Counted from the first letter of the stretch, positions 7,448 through 15,159 are shown. The stretch is 29,467 nt of DNA from JAJDNS01 sp963578825 (GCA_963578825.1 CAUZDW010000049.1:1-29467); one strand, 5' to 3'. A program made the numbers and translations. Notes: generated by a model not told the origin, from the letters alone.

Positions 7448-8069
7448 AGGCCAGGCGCTCGAAAGACACCAGGGTGGCGAGCTCGGTGGCGAACGCCGGG
7501 ACGATGGCGCGGCGGTCCGTCCCGGAGGTCACGGCGGCGGTGATGCGGTGCAGTGTCTCGACCCGCCCCGAGGATGTGCGCAGCTCGGCGTAGAGGCGCA
7601 CGTTCTCCAGCCCGTAGCCGATCTGCTTGCCGAGCGCCTCGAGCAGCTCTTCGTCGAGGGGTGAGCGGCTGGCACGGGTCTCATGAAGGACGAGCGCGCC
7701 CAGGTCGTTCTGCCGCGCCCTGAGCGGTGTCGCGGCGAGCCACCCGCCCTCGGGCAGCTCCCGCACCAGGGGATCTCCTCCGGCCAGAGCGGCGGCGCCG
7801 AGCGCCTCGGCGGCAACGATCCCCGGCTGGAAATGGTGCTCGGCCGAGCCCTCCAGCCGATCCTCGGAGCCGAAGAGCAGGGTCAGCCCGCCTGCGAGCT
7901 CGAGACCGTCCACCACGTGCTCGAGGGTCGAGCGCAGCAGCTCATCTTCCTCCCGCGCCACGGTGAGGTCTTCGACCAGTGACATCAGCGTCTGAAGCAC
8001 ACGGTCCGGCAGTCCGGCCGGGGCGGCTTTGGTGTGCGACACGGCGGGTTTGTCGGGAGGCGGCGTCAT
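7422..8069 (-). CDS. N-terminal part of frameshifted diguanylate cyclase (GAF + half GAF)
   Basis: A 215-aa frame from ATG 8069 with a first GAF domain (about residues 20-155, ending KQIGYGLENVRLYAELRTSS) and the first strands of a second GAF (RVETLHRITAAV to LVSFERLACGFVNDTG). It then stops at TGA 7424-7422 in mid-domain. The missing half of GAF2 and a GGDEF domain follow in the +1 frame. The junction reads ACC GGG TGA C; shortening GGG to GG restores NDTG-DYIEMV. The upstream frame is open to 8339, but that part lies over the glpD end and is not protein-like. A -10-like TAGAAT lies 53 bases upstream. GAF domains sense small ligands or serve as dimerisation units; the ligand is unknown. Confidence 0.75.
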   Translation of the reverse strand: MTPPPDKPAVSHTKAAPAGLPDRVLQTLMSLVEDLTVAREEDELLRSTLEHVVDGLELAGGLTLLFGSEDRLEGSAEHHFQPGIVAAEALGAAALAGGDPLVRELPEGGWLAATPLRARQNDLGALVLHETRASRSPLDEELLEALGKQIGYGLENVRLYAELRTSSGRVETLHRITAAVTSGTDRRAIVPAFATELATLVSFERLACGFVNDTG

Positions 8070-8121
8070 CGTGGGCCAACGGCGACTTTCCGGGGCGACC
8101 CGGCAGCCGATCGTGGGGCCC

Positions 8122-8127
8122 ATTCTA
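8122..8127 (-). promoter_or_regulatory. Possible -10 element for the diguanylate cyclase run
   Basis: TAGAAT on the minus strand lies in the 112-bp gap between glpD and the diguanylate cyclase ATG (8069). It differs from TATAAT by one base, but the expected -35 position is GC-rich and unconvincing. It may give the cyclase-pepE-Nudix genes their own promoter. Confidence 0.3.
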
Positions 8128-8181
8128 GCAGGCCGCCCGGACCCCGCCGCCGCTCGATGGCGAGGGGGAGGCGCCCCGACC

Positions 8182-9618
8182 TCAGGGCCGCGGGTAGATG
8201 CCGTCCAGCGCGTCCCGCTCCCGTCGCTGACGCTCCGCGTCCCACCCGAACTGGCTCGCCATGACCCCGCAGACCACGTCCACGTCCCACCCGGAGGGCC
8301 GCCCACCCGTCCCGAGATCGAGGCGTCGCAGCACGGCATCGGCCAGTGTGAGCGCCATCTCCTGGCCCATGGCCTCCCGGGTCCTGGACTCGAGGCTTCC
8401 CTCGAGGGGGCGGGCTCGCCGCAGCGGGGTGACGGCCGTGCGGCACTCCGCGGCCGGGCTGCCGAGCCGTCGAAGCACGAGATCGACGGCTCGTTCGGCG
8501 CCGGCCCGGGCCGTGGTGTACTTGACGCCCTGCAGGCTCACGAGGCCGGGGAGATCGTCCTCCGCCTCGTGGTCGAGCAGCCGCGGCGTCGACGCCAACC
8601 CCGACGCTCCGCCGCGGCCGGGAACGAGTCCCTCGTGGACGAGGGCCACACGCGACCCCGCCAGCGCGGCCCAGGGGAAGGCCCGGGCCGCCTCCCCGAG
8701 AAACGCCTGGGGGTCGCCGGGGGTCGCGTCCGCGGGCGCGTAGTCGGTGCCCACCAGGGTCCGGCCCTCCCAGGGGACGAGAAAGAGGAAGCGTCCCCGG
8801 CTCCTGGCGCCGACCGCGAAGGGAAGCGTCGGGACTCGATCGAACACGAGGTTGCGCGCGCGCAGCAGCGGCACCGGGGTCCGGCGCACACCGGCCCGGG
8901 CCAGGACCTCGTCCACCCAGGGCCCCGCGGCGTTCAGGACCATGTGCGCCTTGATCTCCATCGTCTTGCCGCTCAGTCCGTCGCGAACCACAACGCCCGC
9001 CACGCGTCCCCGGGCGCGAAGGCCCTCGACCACCTCGGCGTGGTTGGCAACGCGCGCCCCAGCGTCGGCCGCGGCGTGGACGAACCCCACCGTGAGCCGC
9101 TCCGTGCTCGAGGCCTGGGCGTCGCTCCACAGCGCGGCTCCAGTGAGGCCGTGAGGATCGAGTCCGGGCACGAGGGCCAGCGCCTCGCCCGCCGCGACCG
9201 TCCGGCCGGCGGGGATTCGTGCTCCTTCGGGAAGCCCGCCGTTGCGATCCGAGGTCAGCCAGTCGTTGAGACGGAGCGCGACGAAGAGCGCCTCCCGACC
9301 GGTGAAGCCATGCCCAAAGGTGGGAACGACGAAGCTCAGGGGATGCACCAGGGCAGGGGCAATCGTCAGAAGCGCACGCCTTTCCCGGGCGGACTCCCGC
9401 AGCTGTCGAAGCCCGGCCTTCTGCAGGTGGCGCAGGCCGCCGTGAATCGTCTTGAGGCTGTTCCAGGACGTGGCGGCGCCGAAGTCGTCGCGCTCGAGGA
9501 GCGCCACCGCGAGCCCGCGCTGCGCGGCGTCCCAGGCCGCCGCGACGCCGTAGATGCCCCCCCCGATCACGACAAGATCGAGCTCGTCGTCCGCGAGTGC
9601 GGACAGATCGCGCCTCAC
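8182..9618 (-). CDS. glpD: FAD-dependent glycerol-3-phosphate dehydrogenase
   Basis: A 478-aa DAO-family flavoenzyme oxidising sn-glycerol 3-phosphate to dihydroxyacetone phosphate and feeding electrons to the quinone pool at the inner membrane. The N-terminal FAD site is DLVVIGGGIYGVAAAWDAA with the acidic end LLERDDF; the family motif SWNSLKTIHGGLRHLQ corresponds to the usual GTSSRSSKLIHGGLRYL; NAAGPWVDEV and GVKYTTARAGAE are also typical. The start is GTG 9618, overlapping the PP2C stop by 4 bases (GTGA), which ties it to the sensor/phosphatase gene. Length is slightly short but complete to a normal C-terminal helical domain. Confidence 0.9.
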   Translation of the reverse strand: MRRDLSALADDELDLVVIGGGIYGVAAAWDAAQRGLAVALLERDDFGAATSWNSLKTIHGGLRHLQKAGLRQLRESARERRALLTIAPALVHPLSFVVPTFGHGFTGREALFVALRLNDWLTSDRNGGLPEGARIPAGRTVAAGEALALVPGLDPHGLTGAALWSDAQASSTERLTVGFVHAAADAGARVANHAEVVEGLRARGRVAGVVVRDGLSGKTMEIKAHMVLNAAGPWVDEVLARAGVRRTPVPLLRARNLVFDRVPTLPFAVGARSRGRFLFLVPWEGRTLVGTDYAPADATPGDPQAFLGEAARAFPWAALAGSRVALVHEGLVPGRGGASGLASTPRLLDHEAEDDLPGLVSLQGVKYTTARAGAERAVDLVLRRLGSPAAECRTAVTPLRRARPLEGSLESRTREAMGQEMALTLADAVLRRLDLGTGGRPSGWDVDVVCGVMASQFGWDAERQRRERDALDGIYPRP

Positions 9619-10415
9619 TCCGGGGGCTCCGATGGGCTTCGAGCCAGGGTGCGCAGGGCGAGCATGGTCGCGTCGTCGTCGGCCTCCCTGGGACCGCGGT
9701 GGGCACGCACGGCTTCGTGGACTCGAGCGATGAGCCCGGCGAGGTCGTCGCCGCTGTGCACGCTCAGCACGGCCTCGAGGCGCTCCATTCCGAAGGGCTC
9801 TCCCGACTCGTCCTCGGCCTCGACGACCCCGTCGGTGAACAGGAAGAGCGCCTCGTCCTCGACCAACACGAGGGCTTCCTGCTCGTAGCCGCCGCCCGGG
9901 TAGAGGCCGGGGGGACGACCGGAAGAGACCAGCCGTTCGATCCCGCCGTCGCGGCGCCGGACGAACTGCGTGTTGTGCCCGGCGTTCACGTAGCGAAGCC
10001 TCCCGGACTCTCCCTCGAGCACGGCGAGGAAGAGCGTGACGTAGGGGGCAAGGGGCTCGTCACCGTCCATTTCCCGGTCGAGAGCATCGACGAGCGCCGC
10101 CAGGTCCGGCTCGAGGGCAAGGCGGGCGCGAAGCGTCGCTTGGAGGCTCGCCATGAGGAGGGCCGCCCCGACGCCCTTGCCGGAGACGTCGCCGAGGAGC
10201 ACCGCCACCTCGCCCTCCCGGATGGGGAAGTAGTTGAAGAAGTCACCCCCCACCTCTCGGGCGGGAATCGACAGGCCACCGATCTCGACGAAGGATCCCC
10301 TGAACGGCGCTCGCGGCAGAAGCTCTTCCTGGATGCGGCGTCCGATTTCGAGCTCCTTGCGGATGCGCTCCTGTTGGAGGAGTTGCTCCTGATTCCGTCG
10401 CAGGTCGCGGGCCAT
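9615..10415 (-). CDS. PP2C/SpoIIE-type phosphatase domain (C-terminal part of frameshifted sensor phosphatase)
   Basis: A 266-aa frame with a full RsbU/SpoIIE-like PP2C phosphatase. Metal-binding and core motifs are GGDFFNYFP, LLGDVSGKGVGAALLMA, YVNAGHNTQF, LFLFTDGVVEAEDESGEPFG and DDDATMLALR. Such enzymes dephosphorylate anti-sigma-factor antagonists in partner-switching pathways. The frame begins QMARDLRRNQEQLLQQERIR: QM completes the FNQM end of a HAMP domain whose beginning lies in the other frame (10243-11163), and a short coiled coil joins it to PP2C. ATG 10415 has no visible Shine-Dalgarno, so a stand-alone product is doubtful. The restored protein would be about 515 aa. glpD follows with a 4-bp overlap. 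Confidence 0.85.
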   Translation of the reverse strand: MARDLRRNQEQLLQQERIRKELEIGRRIQEELLPRAPFRGSFVEIGGLSIPAREVGGDFFNYFPIREGEVAVLLGDVSGKGVGAALLMASLQATLRARLALEPDLAALVDALDREMDGDEPLAPYVTLFLAVLEGESGRLRYVNAGHNTQFVRRRDGGIERLVSSGRPPGLYPGGGYEQEALVLVEDEALFLFTDGVVEAEDESGEPFGMERLEAVLSVHSGDDLAGLIARVHEAVRAHRGPREADDDATMLALRTLARSPSEPPE

Positions 10416-11163
10416 CTGAATTGAAAGTCTCGGCCAGCCTTGCGAACTCCACCGAGTGCGGCACCGGCACCCTCACGTCCAGATCTCCCCGGCCCAGCCG
10501 TTCGGCGCCCTCGGTCAGGGCGCCGAGGTGGCGGGTCATGCGCGTCGAGATCGGGAAGATTCCGAAGAGTGCCAGGGCGGCGAGCCCCAGCCCCATGGCA
10601 AGGTTCCGTGCCGTGGTCCGGCGGATCTCCTGCAGGGGCTCGCCGAGGGGCCGGGCCACCCCGATCGAGATCCCGGAGGCGCGGTCGGAACGCAGGGCCA
10701 CCACCCAGTCGGCAGAGTCCCGGCGAGTGGCGGGCTGTCCTGGCGCAAGGCCGAGACCCGAGAGCACCTTTTCGTCGTCGGCATCTGGCGTGAAGAGCCG
10801 GCCTTCGGCGTCGTGGGCAAAGGGAATCGCCCCCTGGCGACGCTCGGCCCCTGAGAGGACCGTCCGGAGGAGCGCCCGGAGCTCCTGTCGCTCGGCGGTG
10901 GCCAGGGCCTCGCGCCGGGCCTTTTCGAACGGGCTCTCTGCAGCACGGGGCGGCCGTTGCCGCATCCTCTGAATCCGAAGGGAGAGCTCGTCCGTTACCG
11001 CTTCGGACCGCGCGGACATGGCGGTTGCGAGGGCCAGGGCTTCTGCCGTCTCCGCCCGTCGGTAAACGCGGAGCGAGGTCTGGTAGGTGTAGAGGGTGAC
11101 TCCCAGGAGGGGAAGCACTGCGAGCAGGAGGAGGGCGAGGGCGAGCTGAGTGCGCAGCCTCAT
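10243..11163 (-). CDS. Membrane sensor-HAMP part of frameshifted PP2C phosphatase
   Basis: The true coding part is residues 1-248: transmembrane segment 1 at about 7-25 (LALALLLLAVLPLLGVTLYT), an extracytoplasmic region of about 160 aa, transmembrane segment 2 at about 188-206 (LAMGLGLAALALFGIFPI), and a HAMP domain (RMTRHLGALTEGAERLGRGD to FARLAETFN). After FN the frame turns into a meaningless, Pro/Arg-rich tail over the PP2C domain. The base T at about 10419 breaks the frame: removing it gives FNQMARDL, the usual HAMP ending, and runs straight into the PP2C ORF. The extracytoplasmic region resembles no sensor fold I can name. The start is ATG 11163, 4 bases after the yjbQ stop. Confidence 0.75.
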   Translation of the reverse strand: MRLRTQLALALLLLAVLPLLGVTLYTYQTSLRVYRRAETAEALALATAMSARSEAVTDELSLRIQRMRQRPPRAAESPFEKARREALATAERQELRALLRTVLSGAERRQGAIPFAHDAEGRLFTPDADDEKVLSGLGLAPGQPATRRDSADWVVALRSDRASGISIGVARPLGEPLQEIRRTTARNLAMGLGLAALALFGIFPISTRMTRHLGALTEGAERLGRGDLDVRVPVPHSVEFARLAETFNSDGPRPATESGATPPTGAHPQGARNRTPHPGRASAASAVQGILRRDRWPVDSRPRGGG

Positions 11164-11167
11164 GGGC

Positions 11168-11584
11168 TCACTCGCCCAAGACGTGGACGACGACCTGCCG
11201 ACGATGCGGGGAGTCGCGGTGCTCCCACACGTAGATCCCCTGCCAGGTCCCCAGCACGAGCTCGCCTCCCGAGATCGGGATCTGCTCCGATGTCTTGAGG
11301 AGCGCGGCCTTCACGTGGGCCGGCATGTCGTCCCCGCCCTCCGCGACGTGGGTGAAGCCGGGATGGCCGTCGGGCACGAGCCGCGAGAGAAAGGCCTCGA
11401 GGTCGCTGCACACAGACGGATCGGCGTTCTCCTGGATCACCAGACTCGCCGACGTGTGGCGGATGAAGAGGCTGCAGAGCCCTTCGCGCACTTCGGCAGC
11501 CCGGAGGGCCGTGATCACGGCCGGCGTGATCTCGGTGAGGCCCCGGCGGGTGTCGACGGCGAGCACCTCGCTCCGTTGACGCAT
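11168..11584 (-). CDS. yjbQ: YjbQ/UPF0047 family protein (secondary thiamine-phosphate synthase type)
   Basis: A 138-aa member of the UPF0047/YjbQ family with all signature segments: IRHTSASLVIQENADP, FTHVAEGGDDMPAHVKAALL and GTWQGIYVWEHRDSPHRR. The clustered His, Glu and Asp residues form the family's metal/active-site pocket. Some members show weak thiamine phosphate synthase activity, but the physiological role is unsettled. TAGGCT ends 6 bases before the ATG (11591-11596 on the plus strand) and there is no Shine-Dalgarno, so a leaderless mRNA is possible. The sensor-phosphatase gene starts 4 bases after its stop. Confidence 0.92.
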   Translation of the reverse strand: MRQRSEVLAVDTRRGLTEITPAVITALRAAEVREGLCSLFIRHTSASLVIQENADPSVCSDLEAFLSRLVPDGHPGFTHVAEGGDDMPAHVKAALLKTSEQIPISGGELVLGTWQGIYVWEHRDSPHRRQVVVHVLGE

Positions 11585-11634
11585 TTCGGCAGCCTACCAC
11601 GCAGGCCCGGACCGCTCTGCTGGGCCGGTGCGAC

Positions 11635-12654
11635 TCAGCCGAAAACGGCCCCGATGACCTCGATGGCGCGGGTGCAGTCCTCTTCGCTCACGTCCCGGTG
11701 CGTGACCAGCCTGAGGCTCCTGGAGTCCATGGCGATTCCCAGCACGCCCCGCTCCCCGAGCGTGGCCACAGCGTCTGGGGCCGAACGCGTCTCGAGGTCG
11801 GCCACGACGATGTTGGTCTGGGGGAGCGTCACGCGAACGCCAGGCGACCGACCGAGCGCGTCGCCCAGCCGGCGGGCCCGGGAGTGGTCTTCGGTGAGTC
11901 GTTGCATCGCGTCGTCGACGGCCCACAGCCCCGCGGCAGCGAGTATGCCTGCCTGGCGCATCCCGCCGCCCAGGAGCTTTCGCACACGGCGCGCCTCCTC
12001 GATGCGCTTTCGTGACGCCGCGACCAGCGACCCGACCGGACAGCCCAACCCCTTCGACAGGCACGTCATGACCGTGTCCGCCCCAGCCACGAGCGCCGAC
12101 GGTGCGACGCCGAGCGCCATGGCCGCGTTCCAGATCCGAGCGCCGTCGACGTGCACCTTGAAACCGGCTTGCCTTGCCGCATCAATCGCGGCCTGGGTTT
12201 CCGCAACCCCTTGCACCGTCCCGCCTGCGAGATTGTGCGTGTTCTCGAGCACGACGAGGGTCACATCGGACTTGTAGTACGCCCGGGGAGAGACTGCGTC
12301 GGCCACGTGCTCGGGAGTCAGGTGCCCGTCCGCGGCCTCCACGCTCCTCGGCATGACGCCGGAGAGCGCGCTCATCGCCGAAAGCTCGTAGCGGACGACG
12401 TGGCTCCGCCCTTCGACGAGGACCTCATCGCCTTGTTCCGTCAGGATGCGGATAGAGATAGCGTTGCCCATCGTGCCGGACGGCACGAACAGGGCCGCCT
12501 CGAAGCCAAGGAGCTCCGCGACTCGCGCCTCGAGACGCCTCACGGTCGGGTCCTCCCCGAAGACGTCGTCTCCCACCTCGGCCTCGGCCATCGCACGCCG
12601 CATCTCGGCCGTGGGCTGGGTGACGGTGTCGGAGCGCAGATCGATGGGCTTCAT
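11635..12654 (-). CDS. ltaE: Low-specificity L-threonine aldolase
   Basis: A 339-aa PLP fold-type I enzyme cleaving L-threonine/allo-threonine to glycine and acetaldehyde. It opens with the family signature IDLRSDTVTQPTAEMRRAMA and GDDVFGEDPTV. H85 (RSHVVRYE) stacks on PLP, HVDGARIWNAA gives D170 and R173, and CLSKGLGCPVGS gives the PLP lysine K201. Length matches the family. ATG 12654 is unambiguous and preceded by a TTGACA / TAACGT promoter whose predicted start site is 2-3 bases before the ATG. The zinc-ribbon gene lies 58 bases upstream and yjbQ 50 bases downstream. Confidence 0.94.
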   Translation of the reverse strand: MKPIDLRSDTVTQPTAEMRRAMAEAEVGDDVFGEDPTVRRLEARVAELLGFEAALFVPSGTMGNAISIRILTEQGDEVLVEGRSHVVRYELSAMSALSGVMPRSVEAADGHLTPEHVADAVSPRAYYKSDVTLVVLENTHNLAGGTVQGVAETQAAIDAARQAGFKVHVDGARIWNAAMALGVAPSALVAGADTVMTCLSKGLGCPVGSLVAASRKRIEEARRVRKLLGGGMRQAGILAAAGLWAVDDAMQRLTEDHSRARRLGDALGRSPGVRVTLPQTNIVVADLETRSAPDAVATLGERGVLGIAMDSRSLRLVTHRDVSEEDCTRAIEVIGAVFG

Positions 12655-12663
12655 TCGCGCCGG

Positions 12664-12693
12664 ACGTTACTGCCCCGTCCTCACGAATGTCAA
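12664..12693 (-). promoter_or_regulatory. Sigma-70 type promoter of ltaE
   Basis: On the minus strand a perfect -35 TTGACA (12693-12688) is followed after 18 bases by TAACGT (12669-12664). The ATG of ltaE begins 9 bases after the -10 hexamer, so the transcript would start almost at the start codon. No Shine-Dalgarno fits in that space. Confidence 0.6.
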
Positions 12694-12712
12694 AAGGGCC
12701 GGGGCGTGCCTC

Positions 12713-12928
12713 TCAGGCGAGGACGACCGGTGGGGTTTGCTCCTCCGCCTTGCGTGTTCCGACCGACGTGCCGCAGGCCGAGCACAGGTACTCGAAGAGC
12801 TCGCCATCCGGCAGCACGAGCAGGAGCCGCTCCCGGACCGGCTGGGCCGTCTGGCACCGGCCGCAGAAGAGGGCCGAGGCCTGGAACTCCGCGAAGTCTC
12901 CGGCGGGTTCTCGCTCTCGCTGCCTCAT
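12713..12928 (-). CDS. Small zinc-ribbon protein
   Basis: A 71-aa protein with two CxxC knuckles, FCGRC and YLCSAC, separated by 24 residues (PVRERLLLVLPDGELFEYL), making a single zinc-ribbon. The N-terminus is charged and the C-terminus (TRKAEEQTPPVVLA) looks disordered. I know of similar short uncharacterised proteins in other bacteria but no assigned function; nucleic-acid or protein binding is the usual role of such ribbons. ATG 12928 is preceded by TACACA 6 bases upstream and no ribosome site. It is divergent from gatB. Confidence 0.75.
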   Translation of the reverse strand: MRQREREPAGDFAEFQASALFCGRCQTAQPVRERLLLVLPDGELFEYLCSACGTSVGTRKAEEQTPPVVLA

Positions 12929-12990
12929 GATCCGTGTGTACCGTCCCCTCCGGAAGGTGTCAAGCCGGCCGGTGCTAGACTGGCCGTTCC
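12929..12990. promoter_or_regulatory. Divergent promoter region, zinc-ribbon gene and gatB
   Basis: The 62-bp gap must hold both promoters. TAGACT at 12976-12981 lies 9 bases before the gatB ATG. TACACA (12940-12935, minus strand) lies 6 bases before the zinc-ribbon ATG. Neither gene has a Shine-Dalgarno in the gap. The -35 regions are weak. Confidence 0.45.
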
Positions 12991-14493
12991 ATGGACGTCT
13001 CCGAACGTTCCTTTTCTGGCATCCTCGCCGAGTACGAGCCGGTCATCGGGCTCGAGGTGCACGCCCAGCTCCTCACCCGGACGAAGCTCTTCTGCTCGTG
13101 CCGCAATCGTTTCGGTGATCCGCCCAACTCGAACGTCTGCCCGGTGTGCCTCGGCCTGCCCGGGGCCCTGCCGGTGCTCTCCCGCGACGCTGTGACCCTG
13201 GCGATCCGCGCGGCCCTCGCCACACAATGCACCGTGCAGGAGGAGTCGATCTGGGCACGAAAAAACTACTTCTATCCCGACCTCCCCAAGGGCTATCAGA
13301 TCTCCCAGTTCGAGAAGCCCGTGGCGCTCGACGGCTGGATCGAGATCGCCGCTGCCGACGGCGGATCCCGGCGCGTGCGCCTGCAGCGAATCCACATGGA
13401 GGAGGACGCGGGCAAGCTCCTCCACGAGGGCTTCTCCTGGTCGGAGGAGAAAAGCGGCGTCGACTTCAACCGCAGCGGCGTGCCCCTCATAGAGATGGTC
13501 ACGCACCCCGACCTCCGCGGTCCCGAGGAGGCCTTCGCGTACCTGTCCGCCCTCAAGGCTGTGCTCCTCTACGCCGAGGCCTCCGACTGCAACATGGAGG
13601 AGGGCTCGCTCCGTTGTGACGCCAACGTGTCCGTTCGGCGGCGTGGCGCCACGGCGCTGGGCACCCGGGCCGAGATCAAGAACCTCAACTCGTTCCGAAA
13701 TGTGGCCCGCTCCATCGAGCACGAGATCGCTCGACAGGTGGCGGTGATCGAGTCCGGTGGTGCCGTGGTGCAGGAAACGCGCCTCTGGGACGCAGACAGG
13801 GGCGAGACGGCTTCGATGCGCTCCAAGGAAGAGGCGCACGACTATCGCTATTTTCCCGAGCCCGACCTTCCCCCGCTTCGGGTCACGCCCGAGTGGGTCG
13901 AAGCGGTGCGCCGGTCGCTGCCCGAGATGCCCGCCGGCAAGAAACGCCGTTTCGTGGACGACTACGCCCTGCCGGACTACGACGCGGGGGTGCTCACCCA
14001 GTCCCGCGCGGTGGCGGACTACTACGAGGCGGTGGCCAGCGAGAGCGGCGATCCGAAGGCCGCATCGAACTGGGTCATGAACGAGGTCCTCCGGAAGCTC
14101 AATGAGGGTGACGGTGAAATCGATGGCTGTCGGGTCGCTCCCGCAGAGCTTGGAGCCCTCGTCAAGCTGATCGGCGACGGCACCATCAGCAGGAGGATCG
14201 CCAAGGAGGTCTTCGAGAAGATGTGGAACTCGGGAGAGGGGCCCCGCGCCATCGTCGAGCGAGAGGGGCTCGTCCAGCTCTCGGACGAGGCCGCCCTTCA
14301 GACCATCGTGAGCGAGATCCTGACGGCGAGCCCCGAGCAGGTGGACGCCTACCGGGCCGGCAAGAAAGCGGCGATCGGCTGGTTCGTCGGTCAGGTGATG
14401 AAGAAAACTGCAGGGAAGGCGAACCCGAAAATCGTGAATTCCCTTCTGCGAAAGGCGCTTGAAGAGGGGGGCAAGGGTCGTTCAATTCCTTGA
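12991..14493 (+). CDS. gatB: Asp-tRNA(Asn)/Glu-tRNA(Gln) amidotransferase subunit B
   Basis: A 500-aa GatB, the kinase/tRNA-binding subunit of GatCAB that converts Glu-tRNA(Gln) (and often Asp-tRNA(Asn)) to the amide form. The start EYEPVIGLEVHAQLLTRTKL, the zinc/cradle segment FCSCRNRFGDPPNSNVCPVC, KNYFYPDLPKGYQISQFE and the RIHMEEDAGKL motif are diagnostic. The C-terminal helical and YqeY-like tail (GWFVGQVMKKTAGKANP) is intact. gatA and gatC are not in the window. Transcription probably begins at the TAGACT -10 element. A hairpin with a T-run follows the stop. Confidence 0.97.
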   Translation: MDVSERSFSGILAEYEPVIGLEVHAQLLTRTKLFCSCRNRFGDPPNSNVCPVCLGLPGALPVLSRDAVTLAIRAALATQCTVQEESIWARKNYFYPDLPKGYQISQFEKPVALDGWIEIAAADGGSRRVRLQRIHMEEDAGKLLHEGFSWSEEKSGVDFNRSGVPLIEMVTHPDLRGPEEAFAYLSALKAVLLYAEASDCNMEEGSLRCDANVSVRRRGATALGTRAEIKNLNSFRNVARSIEHEIARQVAVIESGGAVVQETRLWDADRGETASMRSKEEAHDYRYFPEPDLPPLRVTPEWVEAVRRSLPEMPAGKKRRFVDDYALPDYDAGVLTQSRAVADYYEAVASESGDPKAASNWVMNEVLRKLNEGDGEIDGCRVAPAELGALVKLIGDGTISRRIAKEVFEKMWNSGEGPRAIVEREGLVQLSDEAALQTIVSEILTASPEQVDAYRAGKKAAIGWFVGQVMKKTAGKANPKIVNSLLRKALEEGGKGRSIP

Positions 14494-14513
14494 ACCTCGT
14501 GGAGGTCCGGTCT

Positions 14514-14540
14514 GGGGTAGGGTGGCGAATACCCCTTTTT
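14514..14540 (+). terminator. Probable intrinsic terminator after gatB
   Basis: GGGGTA (14514-14519) pairs with TACCCC (14530-14535) around a 10-nt loop and is followed by five T (14536-14540). It ends just before the AGAAGGAG ribosome site of the next gene, so it could also act as an attenuator or mRNA-end hairpin for that gene. Confidence 0.5.
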
Positions 14541-14555
14541 CAGAAGGAGTGAAAC

Positions 14556-15146
14556 GTGACCAAGAAGAAGTGTCTTGTCGTGCTGAGCGCCCTCGTCGCC
14601 CTCGGCCTGACCTCCTCCGCATTCGCCCAGGACGGGCGCGGTGCCGCCGTGGCCAAGGTCGGTGGCGACGCGATAGAGATCGACTACGGACAGCCTGATC
14701 TCAAGGGCCGGAACCTCGGTGAGCTGATGAAGGAGCTGCCTGCCGATCGGATCTGGCGCGCCGGAGAGAACCAGGTGAGCACGCTCACCACCGCGGGCGG
14801 CCTGATGATCGGCGGGACGAAGGTCCCGGCAGGAAAGTACTCCGTGTACGTCCACGCAGCCGAATCCGGTAGCTGGTCGCTGATTCTCAACAAGGATCTC
14901 GGTGTCCCTCTCGGCAAGATCTGGGACCAGGCCCCGGACAACATGAAGGCCGAGCCCTGGCCCCACCTCGGGGACTACACCGAGGCCATCAAGGACAAGG
15001 AAGTTGTCCGGGCCCAGATGACGAAGGCCAGCGCCACCAACGCAGACGTCTTCACCATGTCCTTCGCCGAGAAGGGCAATGGAGCCGACCTCACCCTCGC
15101 CTGGGGCGACGAGGCATGGAAGGTGGAAGTCCAGTCGGCCAAGTGA
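14556..15146 (+). CDS. Secreted DUF2911 family protein
   Basis: A 196-aa exported protein. Residues 1-24 are a classic signal peptide (MTKKKCLVVLSALVALGLTS, then SAFAQD with cleavage after AFA). The mature part shows DUF2911 marks: IDYGQPDLKGRNLGELM, DRIWRAGENQVSTL, GGTKVPAGKYSVYVHA and GSWSLILNKD. DUF2911 proteins are common in Bacteroidota and Acidobacteriota, but their function is unknown. The start is GTG 14556, fixed by a strong AGAAGGAG site at 14542-14549, 6 bases upstream. It is monocistronic: a terminator-like hairpin precedes it and the next genes are on the other strand. Confidence 0.9.
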   Translation: MTKKKCLVVLSALVALGLTSSAFAQDGRGAAVAKVGGDAIEIDYGQPDLKGRNLGELMKELPADRIWRAGENQVSTLTTAGGLMIGGTKVPAGKYSVYVHAAESGSWSLILNKDLGVPLGKIWDQAPDNMKAEPWPHLGDYTEAIKDKEVVRAQMTKASATNADVFTMSFAEKGNGADLTLAWGDEAWKVEVQSAK

Positions 15147-15159
15147 CCCGCGTTCGACG

